Below, piece by piece: positions 45,201-55,850 of a stretch of 60,000 nucleotides of DNA (its first letter is position 1; every line of letters starts with the position of its first letter). The position numbers and the translations under genes were made by a program. Below the pieces are notes generated by a model, which had not been told where the DNA came from, did not search any database, and saw nothing but the letters and a program-made list of their open reading frames with translations. Where the stretch lies: the NCBI RefSeq assembly GCF_026151205.1, contig NC_087073.1, positions 20,800,837 through 20,860,836 on the forward strand, read 5' to 3'. The DNA comes from Bolinopsis microptera (Eukaryota; Ctenophora; Tentaculata; Lobata; Bolinopsidae).

Positions 45201-45345
45201 AAGCTATCACTCCAGTTCAATTACACTTTTAAACTTCAAAACTGAATCACCGATCAATTCTGGTCACTATTTCAAAGTTTTGAGTCGGCAGAATGTTGTG
45301 AATTATGGTTCCTAAGCTATCACTTCAGTTCAATTACACTTGCAA
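42244..45345. repeat. 113-bp satellite array with higher-order structure
   Basis: About 25 tandem monomers of roughly 113 bp. Each contains tcaaaactgaatcaccaatc and ttgagtcggcagaatgttg. An 81-bp insert (starting aataacgtggtcatggtaag) marks block starts at about 42247, 43441, 44183 and 44804. The blocks hold about 10, 6, 5 and 4 monomers. Within blocks, monomer variants recur in the same order (agacgg or agtcgg, tcataagc or tcctaagc), so the array grew by duplication of multi-monomer units. An 8-bp inverted repeat (TCAAAACT with AGTTTTGA) lies in each monomer. There is no open frame. Confidence 0.95.
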
Positions 45346-45381
45346 ATAAATACTTAATAAATAACAAAAATAAATACTTAC

Positions 45382-45458
45382 TGATTGGACGATAGTCTGC
45401 TGCCACTGATCCGCAACTCTCCGCTCCAATCGGTTAATCTGGTGTGCTTGACATTTTG
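45382..45458 (-). CDS. Candidate internal exon of an unidentified minus-strand gene
   Basis: On the minus strand a strong acceptor (TTTACCCTTTCTAG) and a perfect donor (GTAAGT) bound 77 bp that is open in the frame reading AHQINRLERRVADQWQQT, which looks like natural coiled-coil protein. If real, the satellite array to its left and the LINE to its right lie in introns of this gene. No partner exon was found in the window, and chance cannot be ruled out. Confidence 0.35.
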
Positions 45459-45593
45459 CTAGAAAGGGTAAACCCGGTTAAATGTAATCTGTCACAAAAG
45501 GTAAGAAAGGCGTGATCAGAAGTCAAAACTAACATCCTAAGCTACCATTATAGTTGTGGTTGAAAACGAAGAGACACTATGTAACAAAACTAG

Positions 45594-45660
45594 ATGGCCG
45601 AGTGGGCTAAGCTGTCACCATTTGAATAGACGGTCAAGGGTTCGAATCCCAGTGTCAAAT
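45594..45660 (+). other. tRNA-like sequence with polymerase III boxes A and B (SINE-type or LINE 5' leader)
   Basis: Box A TGGCCGAGTGGG and box B GGTTCGAATCC match the consensus and sit about 33 nt apart, as in Leu/Ser-type tRNAs. The acceptor stem does not pair and the T-stem pairs only three base pairs, so it should not make a functional tRNA. It stands about 200 bp before the ATG of the LINE and may be a SINE head or part of the LINE leader. Confidence 0.5.
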
Positions 45661-45862
45661 AGCTAAAGATATGTGGATCTACCTTACAATGTACAAGTTA
45701 CACAGTAAAGTGTTATTTTTCTTAGGTGGGGTTGTTTGAAAATGAAACATGTAAATCCAAAATCTGTTATACAATCTGTCTATACACCATACTATACACT
45801 CTTATCTATTTAATATCTTACTTAATTATTCACAGATATTTGGTATTTACACATCTTGAACA

Positions 45863-48800
45863 ATGGTTGAACCTAGTTTCAAATCACAATGCTCAAGTTG
45901 CTTCGGGTGGTCTTATGCTCCTAGAAATGTTTTCATTTGTCATGTATGTGACAAACCAGTTCATAAAAAATGCCTCAAAGATTATCTTGGTTGTATTACA
46001 TGCTGTCTAAACCTAATACCTGGCTATAGAGTAACTTCCTACGAACTTAATGATAATTACAATACAATAACCCCCACTTTTAACCCCTATATTCGTTCTC
46101 ACGTACTGAATCAAATAGGCGAACTTACTGATGAAATAGATTCCAGCGAAATCGATCTCAACAATTGTATATCGGAGATATTGGTTAGCTGTAAGTACCA
46201 ACACCCTGATAATATCAAGACCCCTAGCAATCGCGAATTTAAGATACTTTCGTTAAACGTTAGATCACTCGTGAAGAATATCTCAAATTTTAGAGAAGAA
46301 ATGGAAACATTCTCCAAATTTGACCTCATCTGCCTCAATGAAACCAACTGTAAAATTTCTAATCTTCCTAATGGTCTGAACGACATTGAAATCGAACAGT
46401 TTTACGAGCCCTTTATCAATGAACCTGCACGTAAATCTGGAAAAGGAGGTGGTCTTGCGCTCTATGTTAACAAACGCGTTTGTGATTACGATAAAATACA
46501 GGAACTCGAACTCAATCTGAGTCCAGAAGAAGTTACTTGCGGAGAATTTCAATTGCTTAAAATCAACAATTTTAAAAACGGAAATAAGACAAAAATCATC
46601 GTAAATTTCTACCGCTCGCCATCCACAAGCCCTAAAAAATTCCTTGAAAAGTTTGAAAACGTGCTCAGGGGTCTTGATAGACACTCCAGAAAGCAGATAG
46701 TCTTCCTGGGTGATGCAAATATTGATCTTATAAAATACGATACCGACGCTTACAGCCAGGATCTTATAAGCTTACTAGAAAAATATGGGTTTGCCCAGAC
46801 TGTCTCCAAGCCTACCAGGGTAACTGACCACAGTGCAACGCTTATCGATCACGTGTATACTAATCACGTGACCAACGTTATTAGTTGTAATGTCGTGACG
46901 TTGGATATGTCAGATCATCTCGCGGTTAGCACGACCATTAGTTTAGGAGCCACACCTAGTTTGAACGAGCGATTCCGTAGTCAACGTGTAAAGAACAACA
47001 ACACTAGCTTGAAATTAGAGGCCCGTGTATTTAACGAAGCTAATCATGCTAAATTCAAAGAGCTTATTGTAAGTGAGACCTGGGATGATGCTACCTCCTC
47101 AACGTGCGCTGATGAACAATACAATTCCATCTATGAAACGTACATGAAACACTACAATACTGCATACCCCCTGAAGCGCGACAGTTCGAGAAGAAAATTC
47201 GAAAGAGCTGACCCAAAGCCTTGGATCTTACCCTGGCTTGAGGCGGCATGCAACCGCAAGAAGTTACTTTTTTTTGAAAAAACTATAAATCCATCACAAA
47301 AAAACTGCGACGCGTATGATAAAATGAAAAAGTTTTGTCACAAACATGTGAATCTAGCCAAAGAAAAGTACTATAAAAAAATGTTTGACAAATACCAAAA
47401 CTGCTCTAAAAGTCAATGGAAAATTATCAATGGCCTCCTGAACCGTAACAGAAAAAAGTTCGGACACACCCGTCTGAAGGACGACGATGGCACGATTATA
47501 AGCTCCGATCTGGCAGTCGCTGAGAAATTTAACGGCTACTTCTCCGGTATTGCAGCCAGTATCAAGAGGCAAATCGCTGCCCGTCGAACCTTTGACCCAG
47601 GTGGTTTCAAGCATTTTCTTAAGGCTTCGTGTAGTAACTCGATGTTTCTTAAGCCTACATCACACGGTGAAGTCCAAAAGATAATATCAGGGCTTAAGAA
47701 CAAGTCCACACTCGATTGTAAAATTGAGCCATTGAAAATTGCAAACAGCTGCGAAAACTTTACCAGGGCACTAGCTAATGTCATTAACTGTTCGTTCTCC
47801 AGTGGTACCTTCCCAAATGCTCTAAAAACTGCGAAAGTCGTTCCTATCCACAAAGGTGGTTCAAAATTGGAAGTAGCTAATTATAGGCCGATCTCTCTTT
47901 TGGGATCATTCTCGAAAATTTATGAGAAACTTATGCATGCTCGTGTTTTAGAATTTTTAGATAAGAACGATTCTCTTTTCGAAAATCAATACGGATTTCG
48001 GCCAGGAAGATCGTGCGAACATGCACTGCTCAATGCCCAAAATTCTATACTACACTCTCTGAATAAGAAACAAATTTCCCTACTGCTCCTGCTCGATTAC
48101 AGTAAAGCCTTTGACGTGCTTGATCATAAGACCTTGCTTAAGAAGCTTGACCATTATGGGATCAGGGGAGTCGCGCACGAATGGTTTAGATCTTACCTTT
48201 GTAATCGATCTCAATACGTAACTTTAAACGGAACTTGCTCTTCTAGCATGCCCATAGTTTACGGCGTACCTCAGGGTAGCATTTTAGGACCTCTCTTATT
48301 TGTAATTTATATAAACGACCTACCTGGAATTAGTGATTTTGCAAAGTTCATCCTTTATGCCGACGACGCAAACATATTAATTAGTGGAACCACCCTAGAA
48401 GAAATACAATTAAAAGCTAATCAGCTAATTTCACGTCTTGTAGATTGGGTAGGTGTTAATGGGCTATCTTTAAATGTAAAAAAGACGTGTTACATGATTT
48501 TCACTAGAAAAAGAATCGACTTCAGCGGCTTTAATTTGTCCATTGACAACACTGTAATCGAACGTAAGACTGAAGCAAGATTTTTAGGAGTGATCCTAGA
48601 CGAAAAGCTCACTTGGCAAAAACACATTACGGCCGTTAGAATAAAGATGGGTCGCTACCTCGGAGTTATGTATAAGCTAAAGCACCTTCTACCTATCAAA
48701 GCCCGCCTAAACATTTTCCAAAGCCTTATCCAATCCCATCTAAATTTCTGTTCTTTAGTGTGGGGATTTGCCTCAAAATGTCACATTGAATCTCTGTTCA

Positions 48801-49345
48801 CCAAGCAAAAGCAGGGAATTAGAGCTGTTATGTCAGGATATGTAAATTATAGATATAAAGACGGCAATCCCCCGGAGCACACAAAAAGTGCGTTTAGATT
48901 GCATAATATCCTAACAGTCCATAGCGTCATTGTAAAAAACGCTCTTTTTCTACTACACAAAGTAAGGAACATGCCAAGCCTTCTCCCTAAATCCATCAAA
49001 GAACTTTTCCCTCACGATATTCCCACCTATAATTCCACATACGAACATAACCTTTCTTGGTTCACAACTTACAACGGCCCAACATTTAGAAATACTCTTT
49101 TCTTCAAAGGACCCATGCTCTCTATTACAAAGCAAAGTAAGGATATAACTATTCCAAGTTCTACCTTTTCAATTGAAATCTTTAAAAATTCAGCTAAGCG
49201 CGAACTCCTCAAGCTGCAAAGCTCAGGAGACGATGAAAATTGGCCAAATTTCTTACTTTATAGTATACCTGGGCTAAGAAAGTCTCAAAGAGAAGGGCGC
49301 TCGCAAATAGACTACAGCACCGAGTTAGTAAGCGACAACGCGTAA
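45863..49345 (+). CDS. LINE polyprotein: zinc finger, endonuclease, reverse transcriptase
   Basis: Non-LTR retrotransposon protein of 1160 residues in one open frame, probably of the Jockey/CR1 group. Order of domains: a Cys/His-rich finger (residues about 10-52, CSSC and CHVCDKPVHKKC), an apurinic-type endonuclease (LNVRS about 130, LNETN about 157, GDANID about 282, SDHLAV about 350), and a reverse transcriptase (YRPISLL about 673, DYSKAFDVLDH about 745, GVPQGS about 801, catalytic YADD about 831, LGVILDEKLTW about 908). Fusion of the finger to the endonuclease means there is no separate ORF1 here. With no stop or frameshift, the copy looks young. It sits next to a satellite array. The 3' UTR probably runs to about 49620, and no poly-A tail or target duplication was seen. 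Confidence 0.93.
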   Translation: MVEPSFKSQCSSCFGWSYAPRNVFICHVCDKPVHKKCLKDYLGCITCCLNLIPGYRVTSYELNDNYNTITPTFNPYIRSHVLNQIGELTDEIDSSEIDLNNCISEILVSCKYQHPDNIKTPSNREFKILSLNVRSLVKNISNFREEMETFSKFDLICLNETNCKISNLPNGLNDIEIEQFYEPFINEPARKSGKGGGLALYVNKRVCDYDKIQELELNLSPEEVTCGEFQLLKINNFKNGNKTKIIVNFYRSPSTSPKKFLEKFENVLRGLDRHSRKQIVFLGDANIDLIKYDTDAYSQDLISLLEKYGFAQTVSKPTRVTDHSATLIDHVYTNHVTNVISCNVVTLDMSDHLAVSTTISLGATPSLNERFRSQRVKNNNTSLKLEARVFNEANHAKFKELIVSETWDDATSSTCADEQYNSIYETYMKHYNTAYPLKRDSSRRKFERADPKPWILPWLEAACNRKKLLFFEKTINPSQKNCDAYDKMKKFCHKHVNLAKEKYYKKMFDKYQNCSKSQWKIINGLLNRNRKKFGHTRLKDDDGTIISSDLAVAEKFNGYFSGIAASIKRQIAARRTFDPGGFKHFLKASCSNSMFLKPTSHGEVQKIISGLKNKSTLDCKIEPLKIANSCENFTRALANVINCSFSSGTFPNALKTAKVVPIHKGGSKLEVANYRPISLLGSFSKIYEKLMHARVLEFLDKNDSLFENQYGFRPGRSCEHALLNAQNSILHSLNKKQISLLLLLDYSKAFDVLDHKTLLKKLDHYGIRGVAHEWFRSYLCNRSQYVTLNGTCSSSMPIVYGVPQGSILGPLLFVIYINDLPGISDFAKFILYADDANILISGTTLEEIQLKANQLISRLVDWVGVNGLSLNVKKTCYMIFTRKRIDFSGFNLSIDNTVIERKTEARFLGVILDEKLTWQKHITAVRIKMGRYLGVMYKLKHLLPIKARLNIFQSLIQSHLNFCSLVWGFASKCHIESLFTKQKQGIRAVMSGYVNYRYKDGNPPEHTKSAFRLHNILTVHSVIVKNALFLLHKVRNMPSLLPKSIKELFPHDIPTYNSTYEHNLSWFTTYNGPTFRNTLFFKGPMLSITKQSKDITIPSSTFSIEIFKNSAKRELLKLQSSGDDENWPNFLLYSIPGLRKSQREGRSQIDYSTELVSDNA

Positions 49346-51557
49346 AGAAAGATCACTGGCGACAAATGACTATGATCTTTTATCAACAACATATCATTTT
49401 AATTTCACTGCCATTATACAATGCCGAATTTACATCTGCCGCGCAAAACTTTTTATCTATTATTATTAAATAGTAATTAGCATGTTTACAAATTGCGACT
49501 TCAACCAGTTTTGCAGACCGTTAGTTATATAGTACTTTTAGTAGGGCATTTATTTTATTATATTTTAGTGTGACTTCTATAATTTCATTTATGTAATAAC
49601 CATTGATCAATAAATTGCGGCACACGCCAACCTCCACCGTGGGGTTTCAAAACAAACGTTATGTCTCACAAAACTGTGGTTCAACAGACCAAGAAATTTA
49701 AACTTTATATCCGAACGACGTCCAAGACCCTGTACGTCATGTACAAATTCATTACAATCTTATATGTTTTAGCCTAATTTATATTTCTTAGCTAAGTTAA
49801 ATCTTGAACGGGCCAGCAACAACTGAATACGGTAATGTGATCGTTTAAGTACAAAGAAAAACAGTGCAATTGACAGTGATAAGAAAGTTAGCGTTGCAAA
49901 GATTCAAGAGTCGCAGGAATGATACAAATCATACGTGTCATGATCCAACGCGAATGGCGAAACAAAATTGCGTTGGCACTTATATTTCATATCCCAATGT
50001 CTTGCGCGGCGTAAGATTGTATTTATGACGCGCACAAAATTTACAGCTTTTTGCACTTAAAAAAATTTTTTTCCTATCATGATAAAAAAAAAAGTTATGA
50101 ACAATTTTATACACCTTTTTTGGCTCATATTTTTGCGATTTTTCCCAACTTTTTTTGCTCTGACACGTACCATTTTTTACAGTTTTCTTCAATTTTTATC
50201 AAACCTTCACTATTCATTTATTTAAACATTTTATTTCATGTTTTACATTCCACTTTTGCCGAAACTTCCATAAGTGTTTCCAAAAACTTATTTTGCTATC
50301 GCAAACCCCGAATTTTGCCAATTGTACGCGGAAAAGGTCCCTACTCCTTCTGGCGCGGTGTTGAGGCACGAGTTTCATTCAGCTACCCAATTTATATGTG
50401 ACATGTACTTGTATTAAATTCAGATAAATGTTAGTAACAATCGACGCCAACATTGCGCAACTGTAAACTGCAAAATGTTAACGTCGATTATCACTAAATC
50501 ACATCTCGCAAGTTACTAATTCTTTGCACTATATATGTTACGTCACTATAGCATATGTCATTCATATTGTACGTTATATAAGATAAAAATAAACATTTTA
50601 TAATTGTTTCAATGTTCAACACTGCTAAAAAACAAATACCTACTTGCCCATCGATTAAGCAGTCGCCAAAACAAGGCTCAAAGTTAATTTACCTTCACAC
50701 CTCGTTTTGGAGACTGAAGGATGTCTAAATAAATAATGGATAACATTAATACTGAATATGATGGATAATCAGTAATATCAATAAAATCCACAATCACTAA
50801 TCATGTTTTCGATGGGCAAGCACTCGCAACTGGATGCTGAAACAAACGGCGCAAGTCTTGCACCGTTCATGCAGCATACGTCGCGAGATATCATGAGCTC
50901 CGCTAACTCTGCGATTCTAACGGATGAATTAGGCTACCCCGACAGAAACACAGGTAACAGGGGGTTGTGGAAGGACACGAACACTGTTCGTTAACTCGTA
51001 CCCCGGGTACCCCCTATATAGATCTATGTCCCGCCGGAGAGAGCCCACCACCAGTCATATCGAAAGCAGCTTTTAATTCTGAATTATAAATATCAGTTAT
51101 CACGTCGTCATAATAAATAATATACATTACCACTACACACTTGTCACTACACACTTTTATGCACAGTACAACTAAAATATTAACAAGAGACAGAAGAGTT
51201 TTACATCGGCTCAGCACCGCAAGGACGTTGGCTATACACGTGGTTCATAAATTAGTTTGATTTGGGTACGGTTCGACCGGGAAAGTGGTCGGGATTAGTT
51301 CTCATAATGAGTGATCACTGTCGTCAGATATATTAGAGCGGGAACTCCCCCAGGTTCCGGACGAAACGCGCACAGTATTTAGAGTATCAGCGCGCAATGC
51401 TGTGCGCGCGCGTTCCCATATTGTTTTATCATTCGGCGATCGCGTTCAACGTGACTGGTGAGGAAGTGCTATGTTGTTTACCTAAATTCAAGCATGGTAT
51501 CCATAGATAAGATTATCAGTCAGTAAGTGGGAATAACAGGCAAGTATCACTTCTCAC
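49346..51557. other. Between two LINEs: 3' regions and one dispersed repeat
   Basis: 49346-49620 is likely the 3' UTR of the first LINE, and roughly 51240-51557 that of the second LINE on the minus strand. 50320-50385 (ggtccctactccttctggcg) repeats, inverted, the block at 40795-40860. The open frame 50803-50994 resembles no known protein. No gene is called. Confidence 0.5.
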
Positions 51558-53486
51558 TCAGAATTCAGTGAAATTTTTGTCACACCAATCAGTTCCATAC
51601 CTGTTTTGAGCTCTTAGAAGTGACTGTTTAAGCAAATTCTTGACAGAGCTGCAAGGGGAGGTGAAATTCATCGGCCCAACTTTACGAAATTCGTTCCACA
51701 GCCATGCAGATTTGTACATAAATTGATTAGTTGGAGAGGGCGTGATTAACAAATTATCTTTCCTGTTTGATAAGCCGAATAGGTAGTATAACGAAATTGG
51801 TACTCGTGACTTAATGATCTTAAACAATTCCATTAAACAACGGTATCTGTATAGGTTCTCTATAGCAAGTAGTTCGTGTTTTGTGAATAGAGGTTTGGTG
51901 GACTCTTTAACATAGAATTCAGATCCTAGACGTTGAGAATTAATTGGTCTTGCTCTAGCACATGTCTTGAACTTGTCTACATAGGCTTCAAAGTCTCCAA
52001 AGAGAATCCTGATACACTTCTTTTGAGTAATAAATAGCGGTTTCAACTGATTATTGGGAATACCTCCCCAGACAGAAATAGCATAACCTAGGTGTGATTC
52101 AAAGAGGGAATGATATATTTGCTTATATAGTGATTCTGGCAAGCATTTCTTAATACGGTAGATACGTCCACAAGCACTACTTAGTTTCTTATTGAGAGAT
52201 AATATGTGTGGTTTCCAGCTCAGTTTATCATCAATGATTACTCCAAGAAATTTTGTCTGACTTACACGTTTAATTATTTTGTTATTTATGGACAAGTTTT
52301 GGCTATCTATATCTGCATTTAATTCGCTATTATCACGTTTAGAGGGAGAAAAGTACATATAACAACACTTCTTTACATTAATGTGCAGTAGGTTAACTCC
52401 CATATACTTGTTTACGGCCTGTAGTACTTCATTAGCCAATTCGTATGCTTTATTTTTCGAATCGGCAGCGACAAATATATTAGTATCGTCTGCAAATAAG
52501 ACAAATTTACCCTTATTAGTTATATTGCAAATATCATTGATATACAGTAGGAAAAGTAGAGGTCCTAATACACTACCCTGAGGGACTCCAAATTCGACCG
52601 GTAATTCATCAGATTTGGTATCTAGAACATTTACAAATTGTTTCCTATTAGACAAGTAACTAGAGATAAGATTCAGAGCATTCCCTCTTATACCGTAGTT
52701 TTTTAATTTAGTAGTTAGTTTACAGTGATCTAGAGTGTCAAAGGCTTTTGAGAGATCGATGAAGACCCCTAGGACATGTTGCTTTTTACTAATTAACGAT
52801 TCTATATGTTCTACAGAGTAGTTCAGTGCATGGCTGGTGGAGTGTCCTTTCCTAAAGCCGAACTGGTTTTCATGTATTATCCCCTTGGAGGTAAGGAAAC
52901 TATAGAGCCTCTTATAAATTAACTTTTCTAGAATTTTCCCGAATACAGGTAGAGTTGATACTGGTCTATAGTTTTCTAATAGCTGTTCATCTTCTTTTTT
53001 GTAAATGGGGCTGATTCTCCCAGTCTTCAATTCATCGGGGAAGTGGCCTTCTTGCATGCATTTGTTAAAGTATCTAGCTAAGTACGGTGCAGTAATTTGG
53101 CATGACTTCTTGATCACATGAATAGGTATGTCACTGGATTTCCCGTTTTTTAGTTCGCTTATGGTCTCTTTAATCTCAGTACAGTCAGAATCCCAAAGAT
53201 AAATACTGGACGTAATTGATGTTGGCAGGTAGTCAGTAAATGAAGGCAGCGAATTTATTCTCAAATAGTCACCAGAGTATGCTTCGTTCAGGTTAGCTGC
53301 AATAGAGGCAAAGTATTTATTGAACTCATTTGCAATTATACGACGATTAATCACACGTTCATTATTTATCACGAAGTTCGGCTTGATCTCACGTCTTTTC
53401 TTACCACGTAGTTCGTTGATTATCTGCCAGGTTTTCTTACTATCCTTACTCCTTTTAAATTTAAAGGAGGCTCCCCAGGAGCACAA
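51558..53486 (-). CDS. 5'-truncated LINE reverse transcriptase
   Basis: About 640 codons of a non-LTR retrotransposon reverse transcriptase, distantly related to the LINE at 45863. It contains ENYRPVSTLP, LSKAFDTLDH, GVPQGSVLGPLLF, the catalytic FADDTN, and FLGVIIDDKLSW followed by the C-terminal region. The endonuclease and anything before it are missing; similarity to LINE protein stops near 53486-53500, so the copy is truncated at its 5' end. There is no ATG at the open-frame start (it begins with TTG), and independent translation is unlikely. The remaining frame is free of stops. Confidence 0.9.
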   Translation of the reverse strand: MCSWGASFKFKRSKDSKKTWQIINELRGKKRREIKPNFVINNERVINRRIIANEFNKYFASIAANLNEAYSGDYLRINSLPSFTDYLPTSITSSIYLWDSDCTEIKETISELKNGKSSDIPIHVIKKSCQITAPYLARYFNKCMQEGHFPDELKTGRISPIYKKEDEQLLENYRPVSTLPVFGKILEKLIYKRLYSFLTSKGIIHENQFGFRKGHSTSHALNYSVEHIESLISKKQHVLGVFIDLSKAFDTLDHCKLTTKLKNYGIRGNALNLISSYLSNRKQFVNVLDTKSDELPVEFGVPQGSVLGPLLFLLYINDICNITNKGKFVLFADDTNIFVAADSKNKAYELANEVLQAVNKYMGVNLLHINVKKCCYMYFSPSKRDNSELNADIDSQNLSINNKIIKRVSQTKFLGVIIDDKLSWKPHILSLNKKLSSACGRIYRIKKCLPESLYKQIYHSLFESHLGYAISVWGGIPNNQLKPLFITQKKCIRILFGDFEAYVDKFKTCARARPINSQRLGSEFYVKESTKPLFTKHELLAIENLYRYRCLMELFKIIKSRVPISLYYLFGLSNRKDNLLITPSPTNQFMYKSAWLWNEFRKVGPMNFTSPCSSVKNLLKQSLLRAQNRYGTDWCDKNFTEF

Positions 53487-53499
53487 TTGGGGACAACTT

Positions 53500-55158
53500 A
53501 GATTCTGAATTAAACCGAAAAGTTTGATTTTTGGCTAAATTAAAGATTGCAGCTTTTAAACTTTGCAAAGTCATGTCGTTGTCATGACTACTAAACTAAA
53601 TGCAGCGTGTGAAAGGTAAACTCGATGTGACGCGCGACGCCAAACGTGCTGTTGAAAATCTATCACCTCTAGCAAGCCCAGCAGGCGGTAAGGTTTTCTG
53701 GGTAGGCGAGAAAGCTGAGAGTTCATAGTTCAGCTGCAAAAGAAAGCAGAAGGAAGGGGGGGGGGGGGGAGTGGAAGGGGGGGGGGTTGCAGGGAGGTAG
53801 GGGGATGTTTTGCGATATAAGACTTTAATTTATTAACTTATCATACTTAGTATTTATTTTTGGTGACTGTATCACCCAGTTTTAACATTTGATAATTGTA
53901 CAGTTTATTGACGACACATTAACTGAATGTTATTTTATATTCTAATTTATATTCTAGATATTTTATTTATTTTACAACAGACGACAACTTCCTGTTTTTT
54001 CTTCTACATTAGTTACTCATATCTCTTGTACAGACCTTTTTACAAGGACATTGACAAATGATACTCACATTAGGCATTCATTATTGCATCTAAATTATTT
54101 CACTTGCATTAGGCTTAGAAATTTATTATCTGGTCAACAGATTTCAAATGTTTAATAAATTTGTAGTATGACAGTAAGGTATATAAGAAGTTATTTAATT
54201 TTGCTTGGGCTATTATATTGACTAGGTATTGAGGTTTAATGATGATATGTAATTTGAATTCTATATAAATTTACACTATGTGGTTGGGGCATTTTGCATA
54301 GTAAATATGGTTACTACTCATATATATCATATTATTTGATTGGTATTCGATTTCTGATTATTTCTTAGGAATATGATTATTATATCTCAATTTGGCTTTA
54401 GGTAGGGTGCCCCGCTAAAAGAACTGGATTCTTCCAGGAAGCATCTCGTGCACAGACCTTGGTCTACATATAATATATTAAATTATTAACCATTCATTCT
54501 GTATGTGCACGAAAATTTATTTCAATCAAACTTCCACTTTTATATTATTACTTCAACAACGAAAATCGAGATATGATCAATGATTGCATTTATAGTCTAG
54601 AAATAATGTCCACAAATATTCAGAGCTACATATTTTTGAGATATATTTTTCTGATCTAAATAAAAGAATTTTGCAGTTTGCTGCACAAATAAATTATGAG
54701 TAATTATTCATCATCTTTGATATATAATAATATATTATATATCTAACCATTTATTGAATTCCGCTGATCAGTCAAACTTTATTAGATAACAGGTATTCAC
54801 GGTTAAAGAATGACAGTTTACTTTCACTTCTATATTATTAGTTCACCAACGAGGTATGATCAATGGTTGCATTTATTGTTTAGAAATAATCTCCATAAAT
54901 GTTCAGAGCTATGTTTGAAATGAATTTTTCTGATTTGAATAAAAGAATTTTAAAGAGAAACAAATTTGCCATTAAATTGTGTTTGATTTTTTTCAAAAAT
55001 GTGCCAAAATCATTCATGAAATCCCCGGCTGTGCGTCCGGCAAATGCATGGTTTTTGGCCGGGGTTAAATTTATTGGCCGGGGCCGTGGCTGGGGTTTAC
55101 CCCCGGCAATTTGCCAAATTTTGACCGGGAAGGGCCGGGGGTTGTGATTTTGGCCGGG
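53500..55158. other. Low-complexity AT-rich DNA with a G-run
   Basis: Contains a poly-G stretch (about 53757-53790), a long AT-rich part with no open frame, and a GC-rich segment at 55027-55158 with repeated ggccgggg. No gene is seen. Confidence 0.55.
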
Positions 55159-55480
55159 GCCCCGGCCACTGGTACTTCTGAAGTGGTAGTGTGTTGAGCC
55201 AACTGGAAGCCCCCTTTTCTCTTGCTGCTAGTAGAGCTCTCTTGAAGGAGGTGCCACACTTTTCAGCTATATCGGCATACTTGGCTTGGAGTTTGGAATT
55301 CTTTGATTTCTTTATCATTTCTTTCCCAGAGTTGGTGAGGCTACTTGATGCGGTGTATACTTCCTAGTACCTTGGTCCACTATTGCCTTAGCCAGCTCAG
55401 TAGTGATTAGCTTGGAGGCTGTGTACTCAAACTGGCATTCTTCGTGAGGTTTACCAATGCCCAATCCTCCCAATCTTATT
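55159..55480 (-). pseudogene. Decayed retroelement polyprotein fragment
   Basis: The minus strand reads LGGLGIGKPHEECQFEY and then, after a frameshift, LLAAREKGASSWLNTLPLQKY. Both stretches resemble the C-terminal tail common in invertebrate retroelement polyproteins (a LGGLG segment followed by EKGASSWL). A frameshift and stop show that it is dead. The element class was not determined. Confidence 0.55.
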
Positions 55481-55761
55481 GGTAAACACACTACACTACA
55501 CTACACACACACTATAACTGTTTACTGGTAAACTTAACACGTCTCTCTCTAGAGATCTCCCTGCCCAGCATCTCATCTCCTATTCTAGCGGCTCCATGGC
55601 CTCAGAGATGGCACAGTCCTTTGCACAAACTCCCATCTGTGTTGAATGCCAGAGATGTGTGGCACTCCCATCTGTGTTGGATGCCAGAGTCGAGATGTAG
55701 GCTGAGTAGGCTGCTTGAGGTTCAGATTTTGAGGGCTGGTTCTGTCGAGACAGTCATGAGC

Positions 55762-55850
55762 CATGACTGACAAATAGTGAGCGCCGAGCGTTCGCCTCAC
55801 GACAGACATGACTGACAAATAGTGAGCGCCGAGCGTTCTCCTCAAATTCC
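55762..55850. repeat. Two 45-bp direct repeats
   Basis: The unit catgactgacaaatagtgag, continuing gcgccgagcgttc, is present twice in a row. A separate pair with ctcccatctgtgttg lies at 55628-55690. They create a repetitive minus-strand open frame that is not a gene. Confidence 0.8.

Noticed and set aside
42244-45345. Regular repeats with spacer-like variation, reminiscent of a CRISPR array
   Set aside because: The whole 113-bp monomer is conserved, without unique spacers, and the surroundings are an animal genome. It is a satellite.
45594-45660. Functional tRNA gene
   Set aside because: Boxes A and B are good, but the acceptor stem does not pair and the T-stem has only three pairs.
50803-50994. 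63-codon open frame
   Set aside because: No recognisable protein features or splice signals, and it lies in repeat-rich DNA between two LINEs.
55585-55845. Repetitive 86-codon open frame on the minus strand
   Set aside because: Produced by 45-bp and shorter direct repeats, with no protein similarity recognised.
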